Source: Cryptomeria japonica
Lineage: Eukaryota; Streptophyta; Pinopsida; Cupressales; Cupressaceae
Direction of reading: 5' to 3'
NCBI RefSeq assembly: GCF_030272615.1
Contig: NC_081415.1
Location: forward strand, 265,825,925 to 265,889,924
Length of the DNA stretch: 64,000 nt
Shown: piece by piece, positions 24,037-36,470 of the stretch
How the letters are laid out: every line of letters begins with the position of its first letter
How positions within the stretch are numbered: the stretch's first letter is position 1
Position numbers and translations under genes: made by a program
Notes under the pieces: generated by a model
The model's database searches: none
Seen by the model: the letters and a program-made list of their open reading frames with translations, nothing else
Told to the model about the DNA's origin: nothing

Positions 24037-25427
24037 TTGTTGAATGTCCAAACAACTAAGAGGGGAGTGAATTAGTTGTTAATTAAATTTTTAATTATTT
24101 CACAGATCTAGAATAACCAACTTATAAATTATTTAACATGAACAAATGTAAACATGAAAGCACACACATATACATAAAGAAATCATACACAATGAATTCT
24201 AGATATTACATGGAAAACCCAAGAAGGGGAAAACCACGAAGAATCTTAGTTCTCAATATATGACACCTGTCAGGGTGACACTAGTTAAGGTGATTTTACA
24301 GAGGTGGCTCACTGCCAGAATGCTCACTACATGAGGGCTCAATGCCCAAAAAGCTCATTTTTAGAAGAGAAAGAAAGAAAAGAAAATCCACCACTATGAT
24401 ACAACTGCCACAAACAGTAATGTTAGAATAGCCTTCAGTGCCTAACATCACACTACACACCTTCACACAACTTATCACATCAATCATTAGTTGGATTTAG
24501 CTTTTCAATCTCACATCTTCCATACCTCATTCATTTTGATCATCCTTTACTTATATTATCCTCCTGACTACATAACCTTCCAAGTCGGTCAAATATAATT
24601 TGAAATAGATCTACACTAAGCATTCATGTGGTGGAAAGAAAATGAGAAGTGGACCACAACACAACACACTACATCAGCCAAATCAACACATTACACATCC
24701 ATCACAAATATTGTAGCCAAAACAAGATTCATATGGCACACAAATGTCATTGCACAATCTCCAATTCTGGATCAGATTGGACCCAAAATGGCACTTCTCA
24801 ACTCAGAATAATAAGAATGGAACCAAGATAAACATGAATCCAAGCAATCAACACCATGTCAAAAAAAAAAAAAAATCTAGATCACAAACAACACTATCAA
24901 TTATTAATCAACACTGAACATCATCCAAAGCACAACTTCTGGAGAACCAATTAGTTAGGAAAACATATTTTGTACCACCAACTCAGAAAAACCAATACTT
25001 GTATAGTATGTTGACATCAATGACAACCATATCAACACCATCAACATCACATTTGTAACATAACTCTAGGGTCAGTATGCCCTTATCATAAATAATGTAT
25101 ATCAATAATATTTGCATTTAATTGACCTCATCCCCCAAAGGTAGTGGAACTACAAACATGAAGAGAACATATGTCATTTTGAGTCAAAATGGAAGAGACC
25201 AAAAGAGATCTCAACACTTTGCATCATCCCCAAGTAGACAACACAGGAGAGAACATATAGAAGAATTGAGATACAAATAGAAGAATGTCATAATAGATTC
25301 AACCTCTTTACTACCTTGCACCAATTAAGTAACAAGGGTCATCCAGAGAGAACCTAACATAACACAAAAAAAAACATATCAAGAAACACATCATAGGGGA
25401 AACACATTATGAACAAGCAAACACACA
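24037..25427 (-). repeat. Probable Copia-type LTR on minus
   Basis: Read on minus it ends AACTAATTCACTCCCCTCTTAG then TTGTTTGGACATTCAACA, very like the end of the plus LTR at 26660-26703 (GATTCACCGCCCCCCCTCTT, then AGTTGTTCATC). It also has the GTGGTTTTCCCCTTCTTGGG segment near 24233-24212, common near plant Copia LTR 3' ends. The low-coordinate edge at 24037 is good. The other edge is approximate, a few bases before the plus LTR at 25435. No internal domain is attached on the minus side, so it may be a solo LTR. Confidence 0.5.
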
Positions 25428-25434
25428 AGAGAGG

Positions 25435-26703
25435 TGTTGGCAATATGGATGAATTGATTATGTGTTTCATTGATGTTTTGTCATTGATGTCAACACTACT
25501 TGTTATGGTTGGTTACTAACAAATAGTTTTTGGTTACCGATAGAAGATCTAGTGTTACCGGCAAAAGGGACTATCTATTGGACACTTCCAACATGATTGG
25601 ATCAATGGAGTATGTTCAATTTTATGTGTTACATGCTTCTGGAGCATGTTTTGGTTAGTTGGTATTGACTTGGTAATTGGATTCTATCATACACTCTTTT
25701 AAACCCTTACCGACATGGGTTTAAGGTTTAATCGGCAGAGCTTTCACTATGAAACTTTGACAAAATGCTAAGTGGTGTTGGTGTGGCTTCTAGATGGAAT
25801 TCAAGATGCAAAAGGTGATCCTTGATCATGCCTCAACTATTTGAAGACATTTCTTTGGCATGGTGGACCCAGATTAGGTCCGATGCCTATTTAGGTTATG
25901 GACTAGTAATATGTTAACGTGTTCTCTACATGTTACCAGGATGATTTATGGATTGGTTATTGTTGTTTTGGTCTTAATCCGACATGGCATATCATTGTAA
26001 TATGGATGTATGTAATGATCATATTGTAATATCTTTTAGGTGGCCGACCTAATTGGTTTAGGCCTTAGAGTTTGTATAAATTGATGTAAGATATCATTGT
26101 AGATCATATGGTATGGTATGGGAATGGAAAAGTAGTATCGTGGTCGTGGAATGCATTATCATATGTGAAGGAGATTTGGTCGATCATAGGTGATCGAATT
26201 GGGTTTAAGGAAGAGGTCAAAGGCCTCCGATATTGAGGTTATCCAAGATTGTAATTGAGCATGGTAGATGCTATCTCTAGTAGTTCATTATTCTAGATTG
26301 TTGTCCATTTATCTTGAGGTGGTTATAATCTCTCTGTAGTCAGTGAAACTCTTTTGTAATGAGTAGTATGCTCTAGGTAGTATGCCTTCCTGCATGTGCA
26401 GGGCCCTTATTATATCACATACTTTTTGCAGAAGTATCATCTGACTGTGGGTAGGCTTCCCACCGTGGTTTATCCCTTTCCAGTTTTTCCATGTACAAAT
26501 CATTGTGTTATGTGGTATGGTTGCACTGTGTTAATTCTCTATTTCATTCTTAGGTTTTATTGCTTACCAGTATCTGTTTCTTCTATTTCAATATTCAATG
26601 TTTACATGATTCAGTTAAAGGTTATTAAGTGGTTTGATTGACATAATCTGTTAACAACTGATTCACCGCCCCCCCTCTTAGTTGTTCATCAATTATCCTA
26701 ACA
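25435..26703 (+). repeat. 5' LTR of the Copia element
   Basis: Begins TGTTGGCAATATGG and ends CAATTATCCTAACA, directly before the primer site; 1,269 bp. The end region contains the CACCGCCCCCCCTCTTAG tract that recurs, inverted, at 24045-24075. With no 3' LTR in view, the start is set by the TG end and the typical TGTTGG opening. Confidence 0.75.
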
Positions 26704-26705
26704 AT

Positions 26706-26718
26706 TGGTATCAGAACC
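26706..26718 (+). other. Primer binding site of the Copia element
   Basis: TGGTATCAGAACC lies two bases after the LTR end and differs at one base from the site at 5424. Confidence 0.85.
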
Positions 26719-26761
26719 TTGGTCCTCTTTTGCAAAAGCTTAACTACTTGAGGTAGATCTT

Positions 26762-27640
26762 ATGGCAACTAATCCACCAACAACTATTTTTAGAAGAGAA
26801 ATCCCTAAGCTTGATGGATCAAATTACAGGATATGGAAAATCCAAATGGAGACTCATCTTAGATGTCTTGGTGAGGATATTTGGGAGATCACTAAGAAAG
26901 GATATACACCTTATTATCTGGAATCTGGAAATCCTACTCCTGCAGACCTAGACAAGAATATTAAAAATGATTACAGAGATAGAGAAGCCCTTTTGTGTGC
27001 ACTTACTGATCAGCAAATCATGGGATTGAATGATAAATCATCAGGAAAGGTTATGTGGGATAAATTGCAAACTCTGAATGAAGGTGATCCTACTGTCAAA
27101 ATTGCTAAACTTGACGGTTACCAGGTAAGGTATGAAAACTTGAAGATGGAAGATAATGAAAGGATTGTTGTATTTATAGAAAGAGTAAATGAAAATGTTA
27201 TGGGAATTCAATGTTGTGGAGGATCTCTTAGTGAAGATGAAATAGTTTTCAAAGTCTTGAGAGCCCTTCAACCAGCTTACAAGATGAAGGCAACTGCAAT
27301 TAATGAATTGAGAACAATGGAAAACACTTCAGTTAACAAAGACATTTTTATTGGGAAATTGTCTTCTTTTGAGCTTGAAGAATTTGGATCTTCTAGAGCT
27401 GCAAAATTTGAACTTGTTTTTCATGCATCATCATCTACCAGAAAAAGTGATTGGAAAGAATTATATGCAAAATAATTGGAAGATATGAGGAAAGAGGATG
27501 AATAATTTGAGCAACTTGAAGCCCTATTTGCTAGAAGAGTACCTAAAGGACCGACAGGAAGTAAGTATGAAGGAAAAGCACATTTTAAATGTTTTGCATG
27601 TAATAAGATTGGTCATTTTACATCTAGATGTCCTAAAAGG
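26762..27640 (+). pseudogene. Copia gag
   Basis: The first 237 codons are open: MATNPPTTIFRREIPKLDGS is the usual Copia gag start, followed by NYRIWKIQMETHLRC and, near 27040, SGKVMWDKLQTLNEGD. After a TAA at 27473 the same frame continues to a CCHC zinc knuckle near 27590 (CFACNKIGHFTSRC), with all four metal ligands present. Gag forms the particle that packages element RNA. The start ATG is 45 bases after the primer site, the usual spacing. Confidence 0.9.
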
Positions 27641-28980
27641 AATGCAAGATTTGAAGAGATAGTTAAGAAATCATTTAAGCCTAACCAAAACAGATATAGA
27701 TTTAAGAAAAGTAAACAGTGCTACATAGCAGATGAGGAAGGAGTAAGTGATGACTTTGAGGATGAACTGGCTATAGACTATGCTAGTGGATCTGGTAATG
27801 GAAAGGAATGGGTGTTCTATGCTTTAAAGGAAGATGAACCAGAACTGGGTATCATGAATAAAGAAAAGGCCTTGGTAGCAAAATTTGAAGACAAGGATGA
27901 ATGGGTGATTAATAATGCATGCTCACATCATATGACTGGAGATAAAAGAAAATTTCTATCCCTACAAGAATAAAATGGTGGTCAAGTTAGATTTGGAGAT
28001 GACAAAGTATGTATGATCAAAGATAAAGGTATTATTTCTCAAGATGGCAAGCATAATACTAATAATCTCTATTATGTAGAAGGTTTAAAGCATAATATTT
28101 TAAGTGTTGGTCAATTGGTGGACAAGGGTTTCCAACTTCAGTTTATGGATAGAAAATGCAAAATCATTAACAAAACTAGTTTGGAGATTGCAACCGGTAC
28201 TCAGACTAGACATAATATCTTTCACTTGAATATTGGTAATAAGACATGTTTGATTGCTCATGTTGATGAGAGTTGGTTATGGCATAAGAGGTTGTGTCAT
28301 GTTAATTTTGATTGTATTGTTAAGATCAGTTCAACTAAGGCAGTTAGAGATATACCTAAGATTATGAAGCCTCATAATTGAGTATGTAAGGAATGTCAAT
28401 TGGGAAAGAAAGTTAGAACTTCTTTAAAGAGCATACATGATAAATCTAATGATGTACTTGATTTGATTCACACTGACTTATGTGGTCTGGCAAGGACTAG
28501 AAGCTTTCAAGGTGATAGGTATTTCATGTTGATTATTGATGATTATTCTAGGATGATGTGGGTGACTTTTCTTAGGGAGAAGTATCAAGCCTTTGAAAAA
28601 TTCAAGATCTTTAAAGCTAAGGTAGAAATAGAAACTAAATTGAAAAATAAATATCTAAGATCTGATCAAGGTGGTGAGTTCACTTCTCATGAATTTAATA
28701 GTTATTTTGAGACAAATGGAATTAGGAGATAGTTATCTGCACCTAGGACTCCTCAACATAATGGAGTAGTGGAAAGAAAGAACGGAACCATTTTGGATGC
28801 AACAAGAACTATGATGATGGAAGCCAAATTGCCTCACATCTACCAGAGAGAAATAGTGAGTACAACAATCTAGACATTCAAGAGAGTTCACATCAAAGGT
28901 GAAACCAGTAAGACCCCATATGAATTATGGTTTGGACATACACCTATTGTTAAATATTTCAGAATTTTTGAAGTAAATGT
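27641..28980 (+). pseudogene. Copia protease and integrase
   Basis: The frame is that of gag. The protease active site near 27901 reads WVINNACSHHMTG; family members have D-S-G before CSHHMTG, so the catalytic Asp is now Asn. Integrase follows: a pre-integrase segment with LWHKRLCHVN near 28277, then IHTDLCG near 28466, IIDDYSRMMWV near 28532, RSDQGGEF near 28660 and HNGVVERKN near 28757. The D, D and E of the catalytic core can be read. Stops include one after SLQE (27971), after MKPHN (28379) and after GIRR (28731), the last where Gln is usual. A frameshift follows near 28900-29100. Confidence 0.88.
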
Positions 28981-29099
28981 TATATAAAAAGTGATGATTC
29001 AATTGGGAAGTTTGATCCTAGATGTGATGAAGGGATATTTATTAGTTATTCAATTAAAAGCAAAGCATATAGATGTTATAAAAAAAGAATGTAGAAAAT

Positions 29100-30775
29100 T
29101 GTCGAGAGCGCAAATGTGAAAGTGGATGAACAATACAGAAATCAATCTATATCATATGATAGGGAACCAGTGGTGGAAATGATCACAACTGAACTGACAA
29201 TGCCTCAACCGTTACAGGAAATTGAGATAGTTACACTAGAACAATCAGAAAATTCAATTGTGACTGATGATCAGAGTAGTGAACCCGAAGTTCAAAAGAC
29301 ACCAAGGTATGTAAGGTTAAATCATTCTAAAGATCAAATCATTGGAGATAGGAACAAGGGAGTTATGACAAGAAGAAGACTGGAAAATGAAGAGGTATGT
29401 CTTATTTCTCAAATTGAGCTGAAATCTATTATTGAATCTTGTAAAGATAAACATTGGTTGAAGGCTATGGAAGATGAATTAGATCAGATAGAAAATAATG
29501 AGACTTGAACTTTAGTTCCCCAACCTAAAAATAAGAATGTTATTGGAACTAAATGGGTTTTTAGGAATAAACTGAATGAGTATGGTCAAGTTGTAAGAAA
29601 CAAGGTTATATTGGTATGTAAAGGATATTCTCAAATGGAAGGAATTGATTATGGTGAGACATTTGCACCTATAGCTATAATTGAAGCTATTAGACTATTT
29701 TTTGCCTATGTAGCTTATAAGAACTATAAGGTCTATCAAATAGATTTTAAATGTACATTTTTAAATGGTGAACTTGAGGAAGAATATATATTCATCATCC
29801 TAATGTATTTTCACTGACAGATGATAAAGATATGGTTTACAGATTGAAGAAAGCTTTATATAGATTGAAACAAGCTCCTAGAGCTTGGTATGCAAGGTTG
29901 GATAAATATGTTTTGAAGCTTGGTTTTACTAAAGGCTGTGTTGATAGTAAATTATATTATAAGAGCACTGATGATGATATTCTAATTATTGAAGTATCTT
30001 TTGATTATATCACTTTTGGAGGAGAGGATAAATTGTGCATGAATTCTCTAATAATATGAAGAATGAATTTGAAATGTCCATGATTGGTGAAATGATATCT
30101 TTCTTAGGTTTGCAGATTACTCAAACTGACAAAGGCATTTTTATCTGTCAAACTAAGTATCTAAGGGAATTGTTGAAAAAGTTTGGTATGGATAATTCTG
30201 AACTGGTAAGTACTCCTATGGTGACTAGTGAGAAATTATCTATCAAAGATGCATCTACACCAGTAAATCCGACAAGGTATAAGTCTATGATTGGTGGCTT
30301 GTTATATCTAACTTAGACTAGACCAGATATTATGAATGTAGTAAGTATTGTTTCAAGATATCAAAGTAATCCTAAAGAAAATCATGAATGTGGAGTAAAG
30401 AGGATATTCCGGTATTTGCAAGGAACAACATAATATGGCTGATGGTATTCTAGAGATATTGACTTTAGTTTATGTGCATATACATATTCAGATTGGGCAG
30501 GAATACTGATGACAGGAAGAGCACTTCTGGTGGAGCTTTCTTTCTTGGAAATAAATTGGTTTCATGGATCAGAAAAAAATAGTCATGCATTTCTTTATCT
30601 ACTGCAGAAGCTAAAATGTTGCAGCAGCAACTAATTGCACTCAAGTCTTGTGGATGAAGCAAATATTGAAGGATATCAAGGTAAATTGTAGTGAACCGGT
30701 AGTTATCTATTGTGATAACTCTGCAGCTATTGACATGTCTAAGAATCTGGTATTTCACTCTAAGACTAAACACAT
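29100..30775 (+). pseudogene. Copia reverse transcriptase and truncated RNase H
   Basis: After a variable linker, RT begins near 29455 (HWLKAMEDELDQIE), with GTKWVFRNKLNEYG near 29548, VCKGYSQMEGIDYGETFAP near 29613 and LKKALYRLKQAPRAWY near 29842. The catalytic box near 30000 reads FDYITFGG instead of VDDIIFGG, so the second Asp is lost. RNase H starts near 30316 (TRPDIMN), with YSDWAG near 30488 and STAEAK near 30598, and ends at about 30775 just after TKH. Three or more frameshifts and many stops are present. Confidence 0.87.
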
Positions 30776-31929
30776 TGCAGACACCTAAAAATCTCTCATT
30801 GATCATGTATTAATTGTTCCTCTAATTGATTAAATAATTCTTTAATTATTTAATCAATTTAATTAATCTTATTCTTCTAATTTCATATTTCCTCATTATC
30901 TTACTAATTATTCTATTTCCTATTCTATCATCATTTAAATAAATTCAATTTCAATTTCTATCTCTCTGATCAACTAATCATTCAACCCTCTTCTAAATAT
31001 TAATTAAATATTTATTATTTAATTAATTATAATTTAATCCTTTAAATTAAATAGTCTTTATTATTTAATTAAATTCCATTTTTAAATAATTAAATAGTTT
31101 CTTTAAATTATTTAATTAACTAATTAATTCTTCCATTTCCAAATCCCCAAATTCTAATTTCATTTAATTTCATATTCTTCTAATTTCTTCCAAATTCAAA
31201 TACATGTGCATGATTTCAAAAATCAAATTGAAAATCAAAGTCAAGTTCTAAATATATTCAAATACTAAATTGAATTAAATAAATTCAATTATTTGAATTA
31301 AAATCTCATGCAAAGATTAAATTGAAAGTCTAAGTCTAAATACAAGCACATGCTAAATTAATTAATTAAATCATTTGTCTCTCTAGTCTCTATTTTCATC
31401 TTCTAGTTCTCTTGGTCATCTTCTTTATTTCCTCCAATCATTCTTTTTCTTCCTTCAGTTAGCTTTTTTTCAATCAGTTAACTCAATTAATCTATTCAAT
31501 CTATTTTGTTTCACCTCGAAGTCAATAGTTCAACTATCAATCAGCATGTGAGCCCACTTGAGTTCCACCTCTTGATCAATTTGTTCCACCTTTCAATCAA
31601 TCTTCTCCAAAAATCTATAAATTGAGCATTCAATCTCCATTTTCAATAATCATGAACTTTGAATCTTTGTGTCAATTGCAGGTTGCCAATGCAATATCTA
31701 AGAGCCATCATACCATAGAGAAGAGAAGAGCAATGGAAGATATATGCAGTCATGAAATAGAGAGTCTTTAATTGATTTCATTTGAAGTTCCTATTTTACT
31801 TGATTGTGTTATTTTATTGTCTGTTTGTTAGAATTCTTTGATTAGATAGGGATTCATGATTTCCCTTTTTCTTCTAATTGATATTTTATAAGATGAATTT
31901 TACTTGCACACATTTTCGTGAACCCGACA
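30776..31929 (+). repeat. 5' LTR of the Tat-like element
   Basis: Begins TGCAGACACCTAAAAATCTC and ends CATTTTCGTGAACCCGACA; 1,154 bp. It is AT-rich with many AATTAAATAATT tracts and has a TATA-like CTATAAATTGAG near 31614, which supports plus orientation. Its ends match, on minus, the solo LTR at 18324-19113 and the LTR at about 8381-9331. Confidence 0.75.
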
Positions 31930-34363
31930 TGAAAAACAACTAATTTACCTTCTTTGTTCTCTGTGTAATTTTTGCAGGTTGTATGGATTTTTTCATTTTT
32001 TACAAATTTTGCACAGATTTTGAGAACAAATTTTCATCATGCAATTGCATAGATAGTGCTACACATTCGACCTGACAGGGTCACGCAATTGATCATGCAA
32101 TCGCCCTTTCCAGATCACGCATTTGCACAAAATTATTGTTTTGCTATTTTTATTTTTATATCCTTTATGTTCTCTGATTTGTTTAATTCTATCTAAAATT
32201 GAGTAAATCTAGAAACGGATTATTTATATTTCATGATTTTATTATAACAGTTTATGGCATGAAAGGTACAATTCAGGATCTTAGGTGTTAGAAGGACAAA
32301 GGAACAAAAAAGATAGGCCAAACACTATCAACGGGTTCGCCAAGCATAAAAGCAGATACAAGATTGGGAAGATCAACCAACCTTTGATAGATACAACAAC
32401 TTAGTTCTCTCATATCAAGTTAAATATTATCTAATCAATATTGAATAGATGATGAGAGATTTGGCTAGGGCCTCACAATTGGTTTTGCAAGTTTCTGATC
32501 AGGTTTAGCTTAATTTTTTTTGTGTGTGTGTTATCTACCTGTTTCTCATGCAATCGTCCTATTTGGATTATGCAATTGATATGTTATTGTCATGCATTCG
32601 AGTTGTCAAAATTATGCATTCGCTATGTTATGTTAATGCATTGGGTCTGTCAGTGTCACACAATCGTGCAGGTATTGTCACGTATTTGTTTTTGTCAATT
32701 TTTTATTTTCTATCTTTTGTTGATTTGATTTTACTACTAATCATCTATTTGCAACCTGTGGTGAATTTATAGAAAGGATCAGATTAGTATTAGATCAATT
32801 GCACTCATAATCTCACACTTCATCTTTTGGTGCTTAAATGCAACAACAGCTAAAATGGACATGCATGCATAATATCACACTTCATCTTGTGGTGCTTAAA
32901 ATCAACAACAGTTAAAATGGACATGCTCACACTTCATCTTTTGATGCTTAAAATTAACATTGGCTAAAATTGACATGCATGTATAACACCTCAATTTGGG
33001 CTTAAAATCAACAATGGTTAAAATTAACATGCATGCCTTCATATTTCAATTTGGTGTTTAAAATGGACATGCACGTGCATATTCAACACTCAATTTGGGC
33101 TATAAAATGAATGTGAATCATGCTGCATTAGATTAAATCATATTTGATTTTCTTAAGGTAAAGAATTTTTATCGTATTTGGGGTGGACCTACTATTGCAT
33201 TAACTAAATTTCCACCTACCTTTAGGGTCTTGAGAGAAAGGAAGGAGGTGACAATGACATCCATTTTTATTTTATTCCACATAGTGAGGGGTATCTTTGA
33301 CTAGGGATTTCATCACCCCACATAGGTACTTCGAATTGGGATGCGTTGGGGATATCATCTCTCCCAGCATACTCTCAAGTGGTTTTTTCGAGCTGCTATA
33401 TAAATATACTTGTCAGGCGGCTAGAGTGTTGAGTGAATTCAACATTTGTGGGGGCCTTCCCTGCACTGATAAGCTCAACTAAAGTCTTAATTGGCTTTCT
33501 CTAAGAATCCGTCATTGGATCGGGACCCCTTGAAACCTTATACTATGAACCAATTTAGTAGCCCAAAATCCTACATTCAATTATTCCAAGAGTGTGGATC
33601 CTACCCCATAGATACCCCTCATGTACCTTACATTATGAGACAAAAATTCCTTGGTGATAAGATCTTTGGATCTTTGGGGTAAGAGAGACTGGCATGCCCG
33701 AGAAGTGTGTGTTGTGGAGTGGAGCAAGTGCTGCCATACTCTCTATCTACCCATCTTGTTTTGGTATTTTGTTGCAGGGGCCTCATTGAATGGTGTCCAC
33801 TTTCCAGCCTAAGATTGTATTCTGTGTTTTTTTATGTATCGTTGTGTCAGACCAGTATTAAGTCAATCCTTTGGGCTATTGCAGGCCCTATCCTATGTAT
33901 CTCTAAATTTTCTGAGATTGTTTGAAAAACCAGTTCAGTCAGCTATATTTACCTCCAAACAATTATTCTTAGACTTGGAAAACCACAAAACTTGTCCTAC
34001 ACATAGAATTACTGAAAACAAAGTCCATTTTTGAAACCCAAAACTCAAAGTTTTATACACTTGTGACCCTAGGAAGTCCTTGAATAGTCCTCACTTACGT
34101 CCTTACTATCCTCCTAAGTCCTTGCATAGTCCTCACTTATGTTCTTACTATCATCATAAGTCCTTGCATAGTCCCCATTCACGTCCTCATTATCATTCAT
34201 TGTCATTGCATAGTCTTCATTTTATGTCTGCATTATCATCCTCATATACATCTTCATCTAGATCTCATATACATCTTCATCTAGATCTCATATACGTCTT
34301 CATCTAGATCTCATATACGTCTATCTTAGTCCATTATCATTTACAGTCATAGAATACGTCGTA
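31930..34363 (+). repeat. Tat-like leader with three repeat zones
   Basis: About 32035-32690 holds a loose motif (ATGCAATTG, ACGCAATCG, ATGCATTCG) a dozen or so times. About 32809-33115 holds five or six degenerate copies of a 50-60-bp unit containing CACTTCATCTT.TG.TGCTTAA and TAAAATGGACATGCATG. About 34075-34240 holds four copies of a ~42-bp unit (AAGTCCTTGCATAGTCCTCA), followed at 34250-34325 by a short array of ATCTTCATCTAGATCTCATA. Between 33140 and 34060 there is partly open sequence, for example 33491-33682, that I do not recognise. An extra leader reading frame is possible. Confidence 0.65.
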
Positions 34364-36470
34364 ATGGGTCTACCAGGTGATGGTTTGTTCCCCTTCGAGC
34401 AACCTAATCTTGTACCAAACGACGGTCAACTAGAAATCATTGACGGTCTAGATAACTTAGCCTGGGATTCAAGGAGAAACAAACCTCAGTATATAGGAGT
34501 CAAGTATGAGATAAATATCAAGTCTAGGATTTCCCATAGAATTGATAGAGAGATTGAGACAGAACGTCTAAGACAAGAAATGGAAAAACTTGCATTACAG
34601 AAATCCAAAAATACTCAACAAGTCTCATATCAAAATCCTCAATAGACAGTCTAGTCTAGTTTTGCATACTTCATACCTACATCTACACTCTAGCATTAGT
34701 CAATGTCTTACATAAAACCACTCTCATATAGTAGTCTTAAATACCTGTCACAAGGTCACAAAAGGCAAAAGGTATAATGGACCCAAACAACGACCAGTCT
34801 GTAAATCCAACTTGGAATATAGACATATCAACTAGTCAACAATCAGGTTCTTAGGCAACGTCTACCTTAAATAAATTACAACATTTAAGAAAAGAATAAA
34901 TTGAGTCAGCTCAACAAGATCCACATGTCCTTATGATCTTAGATGCACTTATACATAGTGATAGGGACAAATATCTCTCGTTGTTATTACAAAATGGGGA
35001 AAAACTACCTGAAGATTTTGATGTCACAAAGATCTTACCACTAGGAAAACACCACCCATAACACAAATGCAAGCAATGACCTCTAGTTTTCTTCAAAATG
35101 TACCTATCCAAACAAATGTCAATACAAATGCAAACTTTCAAACAAGTGCATCATCTTCGGCGATCAATGTTAGTATACCAACACAAAGCATACCAATAAT
35201 ATCAACTATCTCAGCACCTATTCAAACACAAGCAACAAGCACAACCCAACCTCCGGTTTCCTATTCTATAGGATCAACATATGGTCACCAAAATTCAAAT
35301 CTAGGTCTTACCAATACAACAAGTACAACTCAACCAAACATGGGTTCACATATCACTTATTTCACGGTACCTAGTGGAATGAACAACACACAAAATTATA
35401 ATCATGGTACCTTCCAACAAGCTCCTAGTTATGCAACCACAAATCCTTTTGTGGGACATACACAAACACAAGGTGTACCGTTGACCCAAATAGATATTCT
35501 GACACAACAATTACAGAATTTGCAATAACAAATGATGACCATGCAGACCGGTAATGATAAAAAGAGCTACACAATGTAGGACTTACATCCTTATCCATTT
35601 GATCACACATTATACATGCCGCCTTTCCCACAATATTTTGAAACACCTAAATTTGACAGATATCAAGGGTGATCCTAGAGACCATATTAGAGAGTTTTTA
35701 ATGACATGTATAGAGGTTGCAACATAAGATACTTAATGAGACTATTTCCTAAAAGTTTGGGGGGTCCAGCTTTATAGTGGTTTTCACATTTACCACCAAC
35801 CATCACATCATGGGGAGAATTAGCTGAACAATTTATTGCAAACTTCTCACATAACATTGAAACCCTGGTTACTTTGATGGACTTGTGTGCCACTAAAAAA
35901 TATGAGAATGAAACATTTGCATCCTCCATACAACGTTGGAGGGCTCTTTATAGGAGGTTGAAAATAGTTATCCCAGAAACATAGCAAGTGGATATGTTCA
36001 CAGAAAACTTGATTCCCAAGATTAAATATCCAATACAAATGCTATGTTTAACCACATTCAAACAAATCATAGAAAAAGCTCTCAAATGTGATAAGGGACT
36101 AGTGTAATAAGGGACTACTGTAACAAGGTCCTTTCAAATCCACATGGTGGAATGATAATGGTTTATGTGATTATCATCGGACTAAAGGTCACAAAACAAC
36201 AAGTTTCTACAAATTGAAAAACTTGGTCCAAGCTATGATAGACCAAGGGGACATCACAATCGATACTGATAAAACCTCAGCAAACACAAATCATACAATT
36301 TTTAAGGATCTATTCGTTAAGCATGACAAAGGGAAAGCTACCACATCAAGTACTCAAGACAATACAACTAACTACACAAAGGTCTCATATGACTACATTA
36401 TTCATGCCATTAGCTCAAGAGATATAGTAAACAATGATTCACAAGAAACACTTGATTAATATGAGCAATA
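34364..36470 (+). pseudogene. Tat-like gag
   Basis: The piece starting MGLPGDGLFPFEQPNLV (34364-34645) is followed by DPNNDQSVNPTWNIDIS near 34780. A Thr, Gln and Asn-rich stretch at 35067-35528 leads into the capsid: YLMRLFPKSLGGPAL near 35728, then HLPPTITSWGELAEQFIANF and FASSIQRWRALYRRL near 35918. This is the retrotransposon gag domain with its PxSL and W motifs. A zinc-binding C-x2-H-x4-H segment (CDYHRTKGHKTTSF) lies near 36168. At least two frameshifts and several stops are present, including one where GPALEW or GPALQW is expected (TAG at 35776). Confidence 0.82.

Larger units (their letters stand above)
25435..30775 (+). mobile_element. Copia retrotransposon, 3' part displaced by the Tat-like insertion
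   Basis: The order is LTR (25435-26703), primer site, gag, protease, integrase, RT and RNase H, the standard Copia order. It stops abruptly inside RNase H (after KTKH) at 30775, where another LTR begins. The missing end and the 3' LTR should lie beyond the window on the far side of the Tat-like element. Confidence 0.88.

Noticed and set aside
32809-33115. CRISPR-like spaced repeats
   Set aside because: The units are degenerate, tandem and in a plant retroelement leader, without uniform repeats or unique spacers.
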